Origin: an uncultured Pseudomonadota bacterium
GTDB lineage: Bacteria; Myxococcota_A; Bradymonadia; Bradymonadales; Bradymonadaceae
Direction: 5' to 3'
DNA length: 64,000 bases
Assembly: GCA_913057905.1 (NCBI GenBank)
Contig: CAJXPB010000005.1
Coordinates: forward strand, 266,557 to 330,556
The position numbers and the translations under genes are program-made. Every line of letters starts with the position of its first letter. Position 1 is the first letter of the stretch. This document shows, piece by piece, positions 36,463 through 46,530 of this stretch. The notes beneath the pieces are model-generated. The model did not search any database. It saw nothing but the letters and a program-made list of their open reading frames with translations, and was not told where the DNA came from.

Positions 36463-37484
36463 ACGAAATCACAGTCTCTGCGCCCGGAAAACTCTACCTG
36501 CTCGGGGAATACGGCGTCCTGGCCGGCGGATGGTCTCTGGTCTCGGCCGTCGACCGGCGCGTCCGCTGCCGTCGGCGCTCCGAGCCGTCGGAATACCGTG
36601 TGACGGGCGCCTCCTTTGATGACTCTCGCCTCGTCGAGTGCGCCCTCGAGGCCCTCGGCGACCGAGCCGCCATCGACAGTCCCGATTGGCTCGAGACCGA
36701 CGTCAGTGCCTTCTACGACGACGAGGGCGACAAGCTCGGGCTGGGCTCCTCGGCGGCATCGACGGTCTCGGTCGTAGCGGCGGCCTCCGATGGCCTGACG
36801 CGCCCCGAGATCTTCGAGGCCTCCGAAGAGGCACATCGCCTCTTTCAGGGCGGTCGCGGAAGCGGCGGTGGCATGGCCGCGGCGACCTGGGGCGGGCTCC
36901 TGGCCTACCGGCTGGTCGAGCCACTGGAGCCGTACGGCTCTTCGGTTCAGGTGGCCGGGCAAGACGACGGCGTAGAGGGGACGGTTCAGACGGGCCCGGC
37001 TTCGGTCGTGCCACTGCACTGGCCCGATGGTCTCGAGGTCCGCGCCGTCTGGCTGGGTTCCCCGGCGAGTACGACTGATTTTATCGCCCGTCTGGAACGG
37101 GGCCTGGAGGGGGCGGAGTCCGAACGGTTGGCCGTGCGAGAAGCTCTCGACCGCATTGCCGTCGTGGCCCGCGACGCCCTTGAAGGGCTCGCCGAGGGAG
37201 CCTCGGCGCAGACCCTGATAGGCTTCATCGAACGCGGCGACGGGGCCATGGAACAACTCGGCGAGGTGCTCGACGCCTCCATCGTCATCGACAGGCACCG
37301 CGAACTCCGCGACGCCGTGCGAGGGAAGGGCGCCGCGGTCAAACCTTCGGGGGCCGGCGGCGGTGATTTCTCGATCATCGCCGGCACCACCCAAACAAAA
37401 TGGGCCGCCCTCGAGGAAGACCTTCCCTCGTGGGCGACCCTGATGGACCTGGGCTTCGGCGCCGACGGCGTCCGCGCCGAGTAG
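36459..37484 (+). CDS. Phosphomevalonate kinase (GHMP family)
   Basis: The 341-residue GHMP kinase starts MNEITVSAPGKLYLLGEYGVLAGGWSLV, has the ATP loop KLGLGSSAASTVSVVAA and SGGGMAAATWGGLLAYR, and ends with VKPSGAGGGDFSIIAG. Those features, the position directly after mvaD with a 4-base ATGA overlap, and the absence of another candidate make phosphomevalonate kinase the best call. Together with the two preceding genes it completes mevalonate to isopentenyl diphosphate. HMG-CoA synthase and reductase are not in the window. The gene converges with sdhB (19-bp gap). Confidence 0.88.
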   Translation: MNEITVSAPGKLYLLGEYGVLAGGWSLVSAVDRRVRCRRRSEPSEYRVTGASFDDSRLVECALEALGDRAAIDSPDWLETDVSAFYDDEGDKLGLGSSAASTVSVVAAASDGLTRPEIFEASEEAHRLFQGGRGSGGGMAAATWGGLLAYRLVEPLEPYGSSVQVAGQDDGVEGTVQTGPASVVPLHWPDGLEVRAVWLGSPASTTDFIARLERGLEGAESERLAVREALDRIAVVARDALEGLAEGASAQTLIGFIERGDGAMEQLGEVLDASIVIDRHRELRDAVRGKGAAVKPSGAGGGDFSIIAGTTQTKWAALEEDLPSWATLMDLGFGADGVRAE

Positions 37485-37503
37485 CCGCTGTAGACTCCAA
37501 CCC

Positions 37504-38298
37504 TCAGACTTCGGCTTCGTCGGGATTCGGCGAACCTTTCTTGGCCGCCGCCCGGACGTATTCACGCCGCATGCGGGCGATGTTGTCCAGGTCGATGTCC
37601 TTCGGGCACGCCGCCTGGCATTCGCCGATGTTCGAGCAGTTTCCGAAGCCCTGGTCCTCCATCTCGTGGACCATCCTCAATACCCGACGCTCTCGTTCGG
37701 GTTGTCCCTGTGGAAGGACTGCGTACTGGCTGACCTTCGCGCCGGTAAACAGTGACGCCGACGCATTCGGACAGGCCGCCACGCAGGCACCGCAGCCGAT
37801 GCAGGTGGCCGAGTCGAATGCCTGGTCGGAGACGTCTTTGCCGATTTTGATCGAGTTGCCGTCGGGCTTCGGCCCGGTCTGCACCGAGACGTAACCGCCC
37901 GCCTGCATGATCTCGTCGAACGAACTGCGGTCGACGACCAGGTCGCGCACGACGGGAAAGGCGTCGGCACGCCACGGTTCCAGATAGATCGTGTCGCCGT
38001 CGTCGAAAGCGCGCATGTGTAGCTGACAGGCCGCCGTCTTGCGCTTGGGGCCGTGGGGCTGACCGTTGACGACGATGCCGCAGGTCCCGCAGATGCCCTC
38101 GCGACAATCGCTGTCGAAGGCGATGGGTCGGTCGCCGCGCTCGATCAACCGTTCGTTGACCAGGTCCAACATCTCCAGAAACGACAGGTGCGGGGAGATG
38201 TCGTGGGCGACATTCGGGTAGTCGACGAGTTCGCCGTCGGACTCGCGGTCGTCTTGCCGCCAGACCTTCAGATGGAAATCCATGGAATCGGAAGCCAT
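37504..38298 (-). CDS. sdhB: Succinate dehydrogenase iron-sulfur subunit
   Basis: Electron-transfer subunit of complex II. The 264-residue protein shows the [2Fe-2S] ligands ([12 protein letters not shown] ... AAC), the [4Fe-4S] ligands [12 protein letters not shown] and the [3Fe-4S] set [20 protein letters not shown] precedes ATG 38298. It is the last gene of the minus-strand sdhC-sdhA-sdhB operon, 36 bp after sdhA. Confidence 0.96.
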   Translation of the reverse strand: MASDSMDFHLKVWRQDDRESDGELVDYPNVAHDISPHLSFLEMLDLVNERLIERGDRPIAFDSDCREGICGTCGIVVNGQPHGPKRKTAACQLHMRAFDDGDTIYLEPWRADAFPVVRDLVVDRSSFDEIMQAGGYVSVQTGPKPDGNSIKIGKDVSDQAFDSATCIGCGACVAACPNASASLFTGAKVSQYAVLPQGQPERERRVLRMVHEMEDQGFGNCSNIGECQAACPKDIDLDNIARMRREYVRAAAKKGSPNPDEAEV

Positions 38299-38334
38299 GA
38301 CTGAGCTCCTTGATGTTGCAGAAAGATAGCGGAG

Positions 38335-40296
38335 TTACTTGTAGCTGCGCGTCTTGAGTTCGACGAACTCGAATTCGAGGTCTTCTTGGTGGAGGTTCCA
38401 GCCCTCGGGCTGGCCGTCGCCGTCGTCCTGGTATTCCCAGGCTGCCACGTACGAGTAATCCTCGTCGTTTCGCAGCGCCTCGCCTTCATCGGTCTGGTGC
38501 TCGACGCGGAAGTGACAGCCGGCCGATTCGTCGCGGTGCAGGGCGTCTTTGGCCATCAGCTCGCCGAGTTCCAGGAAGTCGGCCACGCGGCCGGCGACCT
38601 CCAGGTTCTTGTTGAACTTGTCGGTGTCGGTCGGCAGGACGACGCTGTTCCAGAACTCGTGGCGCAGCTCGCGCATCTGGTCGACGGCCGAGCGCAGACT
38701 CTCCTCTTCGCGCTCGATGCCGACGTTGTCCCAGGTGAGACGGCCAAGCCGCTTGTAGATGTCCATGACCGTGCTCTGCTGGTCGGACGGCTTCTCGCGG
38801 TTTCGGTCCGAGGCGTCGACGAGCTTCTGGATGTTGGTGCGCACCTCGTCTTCGGCCTCGTCGAAGGCACTCTCGTCGCCGCTGATGTCGTCGAGGTCGT
38901 GACGATTTTCGGCCAGGTAGTTGCTGAGCGAGTGCGGGATGATGAAGTAGCCGTCGGACAGCCCCTGCATGAGCGCGCTGGCACCCAGGCGGTTGGCACC
39001 GTGGTCCGAGAAGTTGGCTTCGCCGGCCACGAACAACCCGGGGACGTTGCTCATCAGGTCGTAGTCGACCCAGAGCCCGCCCATCACGTAGTGGACCGCC
39101 GGGAAGATCCGCATCGGTACTTCGTACGGATCCTCGCCGGTGATCTTTTCGTACATCTCGAAGAGGTTGCCGTATTTGTCCTCGATGTAGTCGCGGCCCT
39201 TCTGCTCGATGGCCGTCTGGAAGTCGAGGTAGACGGCGTTCTGGTTGGGGCCGACGCCGTAGCCCTCGTCGACCATCAACTTGGCGTTGCGCGAGGCGAC
39301 GTCCCGGGGCACCAAGTTCCCGAAGGCGGGATACTTGCGCTCCAGGTAGTAGTCGCGGTCCGATTCGGGGATCTGGCTGGGCGGCTTGTCGCAGTCGTCT
39401 TTGTCGTCGGGCACCCAGACGCGGCCGTCGTTTCGCAGCGACTCGCTCATCAGGGTCAGCTTGGACTGGTACTCGCCGGACTGCGGGATGCAGGTCGGAT
39501 GGATCTGCACGTAGCACGGATTGGCCATGAACGCGCCGCGCTTGTGGCAGCGCCAGGCCGCCGTGCCGTTGGAGTTAAAGGCGTTGGTAGACAGGTAGTA
39601 GATGCGACCATAGCCGCCGGTGCACAAGACCACCGCGTCCGCGGTGTGGCGTTCGACTTCGCCGTTGTACAGGTTCCGGGTGATGATGCCGCGAGCCCGG
39701 CCGTCTTTGACGACCAGGTCCAGCATCTCGCGGTGCGGAAACATCGACACGGTGCCGGCGTCGACCTGACGCATCATGGAGCCGTACGCGCCCAGCAGAA
39801 GCTGCTGTCCGGTCTGACCCCGAGCGTAGAAGGTCCGCGAGACCTGCGCGCCGCCGAATGAACGGTTGGCCAGCTCGCCGCCATACTCACGGGCAAAAGG
39901 GACGCCCTGGGCCACGGCCTGGTCGATGATGTTCGAGCTGTTCTGCGCAAGCCGGTAGGTGTTCGATTCGCGCGAGCGGTAGTCGCCGCCCTTGATCGTG
40001 TCGTAGAACAGCCGCCAGATGCTGTCGCCGTCGTTCGGGTAGTTCTTGGTGGCGTTGATACCACCCTGCGCGGCGATGCTGTGGGCGCGGCGCGGCGAGT
40101 CGCTGATGCAGAACGTCTTGACGTTGTAGCCCATCTCGCCGAGCGACGCCGCCGACGAGGCACCGGCGAGCCCGGTCCCCACGACGATGACGTCCTTGTT
40201 CGGCTTATTGTTCGGCGCAACGAGACTGTAGTTTTCCTTGCGCCGATCCCACTTCTCGTGGAGCGGTCCTTCCGGAACGTTGGGATCGAGTGTCAT
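38335..40296 (-). CDS. sdhA: Succinate dehydrogenase flavoprotein subunit
   Basis: The 653-residue protein oxidises succinate at a covalent FAD. Visible motifs are [21 protein letters not shown] (dinucleotide binding), [20 protein letters not shown] with the FAD-linking His, and [40 protein letters not shown]. Length and motif set match the B-type (Bacillus/epsilon-like) enzymes that pair with a single cytochrome b subunit. GGAG lies before ATG 40296. It lies between sdhC and sdhB. Confidence 0.96.
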   Translation of the reverse strand: MTLDPNVPEGPLHEKWDRRKENYSLVAPNNKPNKDVIVVGTGLAGASSAASLGEMGYNVKTFCISDSPRRAHSIAAQGGINATKNYPNDGDSIWRLFYDTIKGGDYRSRESNTYRLAQNSSNIIDQAVAQGVPFAREYGGELANRSFGGAQVSRTFYARGQTGQQLLLGAYGSMMRQVDAGTVSMFPHREMLDLVVKDGRARGIITRNLYNGEVERHTADAVVLCTGGYGRIYYLSTNAFNSNGTAAWRCHKRGAFMANPCYVQIHPTCIPQSGEYQSKLTLMSESLRNDGRVWVPDDKDDCDKPPSQIPESDRDYYLERKYPAFGNLVPRDVASRNAKLMVDEGYGVGPNQNAVYLDFQTAIEQKGRDYIEDKYGNLFEMYEKITGEDPYEVPMRIFPAVHYVMGGLWVDYDLMSNVPGLFVAGEANFSDHGANRLGASALMQGLSDGYFIIPHSLSNYLAENRHDLDDISGDESAFDEAEDEVRTNIQKLVDASDRNREKPSDQQSTVMDIYKRLGRLTWDNVGIEREEESLRSAVDQMRELRHEFWNSVVLPTDTDKFNKNLEVAGRVADFLELGELMAKDALHRDESAGCHFRVEHQTDEGEALRNDEDYSYVAAWEYQDDGDGQPEGWNLHQEDLEFEFVELKTRSYK

Positions 40297-40370
40297 AGAG
40301 AGACTCCGTTGGTGCGTACAAAGCGTGCTGAATCAGATGGATCCATCGCGGCAGCCAGCCCGGAAAAAGG

Positions 40371-41060
40371 TCAGGCCGGAGCGGGTGCCAGGAAGTACAT
40401 GTAGGGCGGCAGAATCAAGAAGGTCACGGAGACCAGCAGGGCGACGATGAGCGCCAGCCCCGTAAAGGTCTTCTTCCACCCGCTGTTCATGATCCCCAGC
40501 GACTGGAACATACTCCAGACACCGTGGCGCAAGTGGAAGCCCAGAAAGACCATGACGGCCATGTATCCGACCGTCCACGCCTCGCTCTGGAAGGCCTGAT
40601 ACACGATGGCGTAGAGGTCATGATAGTACTCGGCCCCATAGTCGGCGCTCCAGTATTCGATGAACCGGAACTGAATCAGGTGGACGATCAGAAACGCCAA
40701 CAGGATGAGCCCCGAGACGATCATTTTGGTCGAGGCAAAGCTCCACTGGCTGGGTCCACCCTTCGTTTCGCGATTCGCCTCGTAATCTTGAGAGCGCGCC
40801 GCGTTGTTGTCTTTGGTGACGGCCAGGGCGCTGATGATGTGAAGCAGAAAGACAGCGACCAGGCCTACCTCGGCGATCGGGAGCAGAATGCCCAGGGCGT
40901 GCAGCTTTTCGGCGTAGGCATTGAAGGCACCTTCGCCGCCCAACAGCGTCAGATTTCCACCGGCGTGGCCGACCACGAAGATGACGGCCCCGATGGCTGA
41001 AAGGGCATTGATGACCTTCTTGCCTATTGGAGAGGTGAGGGCTTCTTTGAGGCTGATCAT
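40371..41060 (-). CDS. sdhC: Succinate dehydrogenase cytochrome b subunit (b558 type)
   Basis: The 229-residue membrane anchor has five hydrophobic helices and His candidates for two b hemes: FVVGHAGGNLTLL, KLHALGILLP, FLLHIISALAV, FLIVHLIQFRFIEYW and FLGFHLRHGVWSMFQ. One fused cytochrome subunit without SdhD fits B-type complex II. The start MISLKEALTS at 41060 has GGAG upstream; the frame runs 18 codons further. It is the first gene of sdhCAB. Confidence 0.92.
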   Translation of the reverse strand: MISLKEALTSPIGKKVINALSAIGAVIFVVGHAGGNLTLLGGEGAFNAYAEKLHALGILLPIAEVGLVAVFLLHIISALAVTKDNNAARSQDYEANRETKGGPSQWSFASTKMIVSGLILLAFLIVHLIQFRFIEYWSADYGAEYYHDLYAIVYQAFQSEAWTVGYMAVMVFLGFHLRHGVWSMFQSLGIMNSGWKKTFTGLALIVALLVSVTFLILPPYMYFLAPAPA

Positions 41061-41194
41061 GAACCAGGCTCCGGTTGTATAGTCGGGTACGACGGGGTTG
41101 AGCCAATCAAACAACCCGCTGATATTTGCGTCGATTGCATAGCACGAATGGGCACGCTGCTAAAGTTGGTCGCCGGTGCTAAGGTATTTTCGCC

Positions 41195-42688
41195 ATGACC
41201 GACGAACCGATCTACATCGAAGAGCCGCGAGGATTCGAGTGGCTCCTGGAGGATCCGACCGAGGCGGCCGGGGATGGAGAGGTCCCAACCCTCTATCGCT
41301 TCGTCTTTATGATGTTCGTCGGGGCGTCTCTGATTCACCTCTATCTCCCGGATGCGTGGCAGCTCGAATGGCTGGTTGCAGACCTGATCTATCTGGCCGG
41401 CCTCGGCCTGCTAGTGTGGCGCGGCGCCCTGGCGGGCTGGCTCCTCAGCGCCGCGGGCCTGCTGCTGCCCTTACTCTTCCATCGCGACCAGTTGACCCAG
41501 TCGGTCATCATGCTCAGTTGGGCCACCGCGGCGATGCTGGGCGTCGGCTGGGATCTGTGGCGTCGAGCCACGATGGAAAAAGAGGACGGGGAGGTGCCCC
41601 CCGACGGCCTGAGTGGGTTCCTGTCGGCCGTGCGCGTCGTCACCGTGCTCGCTTATCTGACCGCGGCGATGCACAAGCTCAATGCCGACTTCATCGATCC
41701 ACAGTACAGTTGCGCGGTCTATGGATTCGACGAAGTCGCCACCTACTGGTCGGCCGGTTGGATCGAATGGCCGGGCTGGTTCGCATCCGCCGCCCCCTTC
41801 ATCATCCTCGGACTCGAAGCCAGCATCGGACTTCTGCTGGCCTTCGGGGTGCGGCGGGTCGCCTGGTCGATCGCCGCGGTCTTCCACCTGCCGCTGACCC
41901 TGGTGATGGCCCCGGCGTTCGGCTTCGTTATGGCCGCCGGCCATTCGGCCTTCGCTACCCGTGAGGACGGCACCCGTCTCAAGGAGGTCGCCTACGCCCA
42001 CGGCCCCTGGCTGGTCGGAACGGGCGTCTTTTTGACCACCGTCAGTGCGTGGCTTCACGGCGCATGGCCTGGTCTGGCGATGTTCATCAAGGAGGCGGCC
42101 CTCTGGACGGCCATCTTGGGCCTTCCCATCGCCTTTCCGCCGTGGCGTCGGTCGTCTTGGCGTTCGTCGTGGCGAGGCTCCGTGGGTGCGGCGTGGCAGA
42201 GCGCCAAGATCCGCGTGGCTCTACCCGCGGCCATCGGGCTGATGTTCTTCGCCAACGGGCTGACGCCGTACTTCGGGCTCCAGTACCAGCACACCGCCGC
42301 CATGGTCAGCAATCTACGGATCGACCGCGGCTGCTGGAACAGCCTGATCTTTCCCGAATCGATGCGGGGTCCGGATCCCTACATTCGGGTCGAGGACGCT
42401 TACTTCCGTGAGCCCGGCCAGATTCCGTACTACGAGGAGATCGTTCTCGAACAGTTGTGGAATCCCACCCAGATCCGTCAGATGCGCCGAAACTGGTGCA
42501 CCGAGGAGATCCGGCCGTTCTACATGCGGGGCACCTACTTGGGCGAGTCCTTCGAAATCGAGGATGTCTGCGCCGGCGAGCCGCTGCCCTTTGGCGAGTT
42601 TCGGCTCTTCGGCGAGCCGGTCTTTGGAGACTTTCTACGCTTCCAGAAGAATCTGGAGCGCGAGTGTCCACAGACCTGCATTCACTGA
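41195..42688 (+). CDS. HTTM / vitamin K carboxylase-like membrane protein
   Basis: The 497-residue protein has about nine to ten transmembrane segments and then a soluble C-terminal domain of about 130 residues. The helix LAYLTAAMHKLNADFI and the following WSAGWIEWPGWFAS resemble the HTTM (horizontally transferred transmembrane) domain related to gamma-glutamyl carboxylase, where a Lys follows such a helix. Carboxylase activity cannot be claimed. It is divergent from sdhC and its last 7 bases overlap the convergent lysine gene. Confidence 0.65.
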   Translation: MTDEPIYIEEPRGFEWLLEDPTEAAGDGEVPTLYRFVFMMFVGASLIHLYLPDAWQLEWLVADLIYLAGLGLLVWRGALAGWLLSAAGLLLPLLFHRDQLTQSVIMLSWATAAMLGVGWDLWRRATMEKEDGEVPPDGLSGFLSAVRVVTVLAYLTAAMHKLNADFIDPQYSCAVYGFDEVATYWSAGWIEWPGWFASAAPFIILGLEASIGLLLAFGVRRVAWSIAAVFHLPLTLVMAPAFGFVMAAGHSAFATREDGTRLKEVAYAHGPWLVGTGVFLTTVSAWLHGAWPGLAMFIKEAALWTAILGLPIAFPPWRRSSWRSSWRGSVGAAWQSAKIRVALPAAIGLMFFANGLTPYFGLQYQHTAAMVSNLRIDRGCWNSLIFPESMRGPDPYIRVEDAYFREPGQIPYYEEIVLEQLWNPTQIRQMRRNWCTEEIRPFYMRGTYLGESFEIEDVCAGEPLPFGEFRLFGEPVFGDFLRFQKNLERECPQTCIH

Positions 42689-45291
42689 CGCGGCTCAAGC
42701 AGATGTTCCGTGGCAGGCTCACGAAGGTTGTACGTTGAGCTCATGGCTCGGCCGTAGGCGCCGACCCGGTCGAGCAACAGGACGTCGCCCTCGCGGGTTT
42801 CTGGAAGCCGACGCGCATGGCCCAGGACGTCGCCCGACTCGCAGATCGGACCGACCACTTCGACCTCTTCGGTCGTCGGCTCCTCGAGTCGCGTCAGGTT
42901 CACGATCGGGTGGTACGCGCCGTAGAGGGCAGGGCGGATCAGAGAATTCATGCCCGTCTCCAGGCCCACGTAGGTGATGTCCCCCTTGGATTTGCGTTGG
43001 GTCACCTTCGCCAACAGCACGCCGGCCTCCGCCACCACGAACCGACCCGGCTCCATCCAGATCTGAAAGTCGGGATGGGCGTCGCGGACCTCGGCCAGCG
43101 CCGCGTCGACCTCTTCGGTATCCAGCGCCGACTGCCCGGGCTTGGACGCCACACCCAGGCCGCCGCCCAGGTTCAAGACGTCGACGTCTCCGAATCGCTC
43201 GGCCTCGCCGGCCAGGGTGACGGCGGTCTCGGCCCAGGTTTTCGGTTCTGTGATCCCGCTACCCAAATGAGCGTGCAGGCCCCTGACGGTGATGTCGTGA
43301 TCGACGCACAGGGCGTGGCACTCCTCGAGTTGGCTCGGCGCGATGCCAAACTTCGATCGCGGCCCAGCCGTCTTGACGAAGTCGTGATGTCCCCTTCCGC
43401 GTCCGGGATCGACGCGCACCAGTACTTCTTGGCCGGCGAAGACCTCGGGCCACTGGCGCAGCGGATGCAGGTTGTCGACGGTCACATGGATGCCCCGATC
43501 GAAGGCGTGCAGGTACTCGGCGCGCGGGCAGAAATTGGGCGTAAAAAGCACCCGCGACGGCGCGATGTCGGGAAACAGGTCGAAGACCCGTTCGACCTCG
43601 CCGGGTGAGACGCACTCGAATCCCATGCCCGCTCGGTACAATTGTCGGAGGACGTCCGGGTTGGGGTTGGCCTTCATCGCATAGAAGATCCGGTCGGCGT
43701 GCTCCAGGCCCTTGAGGGTTGCCACGGATTGATCGATGCGTTCGCCGTCGTAGACGTAGACCGGCGACTCCTCGTCGGCGACCTCCAGAAGCTCGTCGCG
43801 TCGGTCGGCCCACCAAGTCGTCTCGACCGCTTCGCCTAGCGCGGCCGTCTCTTGGTCCTTGCCCATCAGGGCGTTCCAGGTCGGCCCCAGGGTCGGATCC
43901 TTGGTGCGGTTTTCGAACAGCAAAGAGTGCAGCCGGGTGACCAGTCGGCCTGCCTGCTCCTCATCGACGACGAAGCTGAAGTTCAGGTCCGATGACGCCT
44001 GGCTGACCAGGTGGACGTACTGCTCCTCGAACACTTCCAGAGCGGGGCCCAGCTCGTGGAGGATCGAACGAATCTGTCGGCCGACCAGGCTGACGACTGC
44101 GCAACCGTCGATCGTCCGAGCCTGGCAGACGTCCCCCAGGTCCTCGACCAGCGCGTCGAGTCGCTCCTGGTCAAGGGTCTGGGCGGTGCCGTCGAGCGAG
44201 GCCGTCACGTTGGTCTCGGAGGTGGCGACCATGTCGATCGACAGGTCGTGGGTCTTGAAGCACTGAAAGGCATCGGCCAGAAACCCGACCTCCTGCCACA
44301 TGCCCAAGGTCTCCATCGACACGAGCGTGGTTCCGCCCTTCGACGAGATCGCCTTGACCTGCGGGCCGCTGGCTGAAGCATCGGCGGCGATCCGTGTGCC
44401 CTCGACGCTCGAATGCTCGATGCTGCGGACCTGCAGTGGAATCGAATGGGCTTCCACCGGGTCGATGCAGCCGGGATGGAGGACCTCGGCGCCCATGGTG
44501 GCCAATTCCTGGGCCTCCTCGTAGCCGAGCTCCTTGATCAAACGTGCCTGCGGGACCTCGGCGGGATTGGCGGTAAACAGCCCGGGGACGTCGGTCCAGA
44601 TCTCGAGGCGTTCGGCTTGCAGTTTGGCCGAAAAATACGCCGCCGAGGTATCCGATCCTCCGCGGCCAAGTACGGCGGTATCGGCGCCGTCGCGCGACGG
44701 TCCCCGAGCGATGAATCCCTGGGTCAGGTGAATGCGCGCGCCATCATCGAGATGAGCTTGCAGATCCTCGTCACTCTCGAAGTTCGCCCGGGCATTCAAG
44801 TACCGCCGCTCGCGGCTCGCTTCCGGTTCATCGACCGTGGTCAGCCAGTCGCGGGCATCCAACCAGGTGACGTCGAACCCGTGGTGGCGCAGATAGGCCG
44901 TGCCGATCTGGGTGCTCAACAGCTCCCCGGTCGCCATCACCTTGGCACGCAGCGACGGCGTCACCTCGCCGACCAGGGCGGCACCGTGTAGCCACTGTTC
45001 CAGATCGTCGAGCCAGTCGTCGATCTGGGTGTCGAAGTCGACCTCCAGATCGTCGGCCAGGCGGCGGTTGCGCTCCTCGATGGCGTCGAAATGTCCGCGC
45101 CACTCCCCGGAGAGCGTCGCATCCAGCGCCGACTCCAGTGCGTCGGAGACCCCGGCGACCGCAGAACAGACGACGAAGGGATGTTTTCCCTCGTCGAGGC
45201 GGGTCTGCAGGATCTCTCCGATCCTGTCCCACCTGGCGCGGGTGGCCACACTGGTTCCACCGAATTTCAGGACTGCGACATTGCGACTCAT
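42682..45291 (-). CDS. lysAC: Bifunctional aspartate kinase / diaminopimelate decarboxylase
   Basis: A 869-residue fusion of the first and last enzymes of lysine synthesis. The N-terminal half is aspartokinase: AVLKFGGTSVATRARWD, GRGGSDTSAAYFSAKL, and ACT-like regulatory segments (ISSKGGTTLVSMETLGMWQEVGFLAD). The C-terminal half is the PLP-dependent decarboxylase: FYAMKANPNPDVLRQL with the PLP lysine, LHAHLGSGITEP, LNLGGGLGVA, EPGRFVVAEAG and GPICESGDVLG. Similar fusions are known in Xanthomonas relatives. Start MSRNVAVLKF at 45291; GAGG lies upstream. It probably is feedback-controlled through the ACT region. Confidence 0.93.
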   Translation of the reverse strand: MSRNVAVLKFGGTSVATRARWDRIGEILQTRLDEGKHPFVVCSAVAGVSDALESALDATLSGEWRGHFDAIEERNRRLADDLEVDFDTQIDDWLDDLEQWLHGAALVGEVTPSLRAKVMATGELLSTQIGTAYLRHHGFDVTWLDARDWLTTVDEPEASRERRYLNARANFESDEDLQAHLDDGARIHLTQGFIARGPSRDGADTAVLGRGGSDTSAAYFSAKLQAERLEIWTDVPGLFTANPAEVPQARLIKELGYEEAQELATMGAEVLHPGCIDPVEAHSIPLQVRSIEHSSVEGTRIAADASASGPQVKAISSKGGTTLVSMETLGMWQEVGFLADAFQCFKTHDLSIDMVATSETNVTASLDGTAQTLDQERLDALVEDLGDVCQARTIDGCAVVSLVGRQIRSILHELGPALEVFEEQYVHLVSQASSDLNFSFVVDEEQAGRLVTRLHSLLFENRTKDPTLGPTWNALMGKDQETAALGEAVETTWWADRRDELLEVADEESPVYVYDGERIDQSVATLKGLEHADRIFYAMKANPNPDVLRQLYRAGMGFECVSPGEVERVFDLFPDIAPSRVLFTPNFCPRAEYLHAFDRGIHVTVDNLHPLRQWPEVFAGQEVLVRVDPGRGRGHHDFVKTAGPRSKFGIAPSQLEECHALCVDHDITVRGLHAHLGSGITEPKTWAETAVTLAGEAERFGDVDVLNLGGGLGVASKPGQSALDTEEVDAALAEVRDAHPDFQIWMEPGRFVVAEAGVLLAKVTQRKSKGDITYVGLETGMNSLIRPALYGAYHPIVNLTRLEEPTTEEVEVVGPICESGDVLGHARRLPETREGDVLLLDRVGAYGRAMSSTYNLREPATEHLLEPRQ

Positions 45292-45472
45292 GGCCTCGTC
45301 GGGGCATGGGGAACGTCGACCGATCCATAGCGCAGCGCGATGCGTGTGATCCAGTGCCCTCGGCGGCGGCGACAAGTCGTGCTTGCTTGATGGTGTCAGC
45401 CTGACTATACCGGCGCCGACGCGCTCAATCGAAAAACCCGCTCCCCAAGCCAAGATGTTCTAGGAGGACGTT

Positions 45473-46516
45473 GTGGATCTGTTCGAGTACGCCGATGAAC
45501 TCGATTACGGCGAGTTGCACCTGAAAGTCGACGAAGAGACGGACCTTCACGCCATCGTCGCCATTCACAATCTGAATCGGGGCCCCGCCATCGGTGGCTG
45601 TCGATTCATCGAATACGATACCACTGACGACGCCCTCCGTGACGCCATGCGTCTGGCGCGGGGCATGACCTACAAGGCGGCCATCAGCGGGCTCGACCAC
45701 GGCGGCGGCAAGGCGGTCATCGTCCGGCCGCCCGAACTCGACGATGCCCAGCGCGAAAAGCTCTTCGACGTCTACGGCGAGTTTGTCGACTCGCTGAACG
45801 GCAACTACATCACCTGCGAGGACAGCGGCACGACCGTCGGCGACATGAACGTCGTCAAGGGTCAGACCGATCACGTACTGGGTTACAGCCCAGACGACGG
45901 CAGCTCCGGCGACCCTTCGCCGGTCACCGCCTACGGAGTGCGCCGAGGCATCCAGGCCGCTGCCAAGCACCAGTGGGACCGCGATGACCTCGAGGGCCTG
46001 CACGTGGCCATCCAGGGCGTCGGATCGGTGGGGTACTACCTGGCCCGCGAGCTCGATGAACTCGGTGTGGAACTGACCGTCACCGACATCGATGAAGAAG
46101 ATGTGCAACGCTGCGTCGACGAATTCGGCGCCGAACGCGTCGCCCCAGAGTCGATCTTCGACGTCGACTGCGACATCTTCGCCCCCTGTGCGCTGGGCGC
46201 CATCCTCAACGACGATACGATCCCGCGACTCAAATGCGAGGTCGTCGCCGGCGCCTCCAACAACCAGCTCGCCAAGCCGCACCACGGCGCGCAATTGATG
46301 GAACGGGGCATCCTCTACGCCCCCGACTACGCCATCAACGCCGGCGGACTCATCAACGTGGCGCAGGAATTCGAGGGCTACGACCGCGAGGCGGCGATGA
46401 CCAAGACCAAAGAGATCTACGACACGATGCTCGCCATCTTCGAGCGTGCCGAGCGCGACGGCCGGCCGACTCACCAGGTGGCCGACGAGATCGCCGAGGA
46501 ACGCTTCCGCGGTTGA
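45473..46516 (+). CDS. Leucine dehydrogenase (Glu/Leu/Phe/Val dehydrogenase family)
   Basis: NAD-dependent oxidative deamination of branched-chain amino acids. The 347-residue protein has AIHNLNRGPAIGGCRFIEY, MTYKAAISGLDHGGGKAVIV with the two catalytic lysines, CEDSGTTVGDMNVVKG, the Rossmann motif VAIQGVGSVGYYLARELDELG and EVVAGASNNQL. These match leucine dehydrogenase most closely; valine or phenylalanine dehydrogenase is an alternative. GTG 45473 is supported by AGGAGG. It is divergent from lysAC, with about 180 bp of shared upstream region. Confidence 0.9.
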   Translation: MDLFEYADELDYGELHLKVDEETDLHAIVAIHNLNRGPAIGGCRFIEYDTTDDALRDAMRLARGMTYKAAISGLDHGGGKAVIVRPPELDDAQREKLFDVYGEFVDSLNGNYITCEDSGTTVGDMNVVKGQTDHVLGYSPDDGSSGDPSPVTAYGVRRGIQAAAKHQWDRDDLEGLHVAIQGVGSVGYYLARELDELGVELTVTDIDEEDVQRCVDEFGAERVAPESIFDVDCDIFAPCALGAILNDDTIPRLKCEVVAGASNNQLAKPHHGAQLMERGILYAPDYAINAGGLINVAQEFEGYDREAAMTKTKEIYDTMLAIFERAERDGRPTHQVADEIAEERFRG

Positions 46517-46530
46517 GACGGCACATTTAC

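Noticed and set aside
38386..39861. Plus-strand open frame of 491 codons over sdhA
   Set aside because: Antisense shadow; sdhA on the other strand has all flavoprotein motifs.
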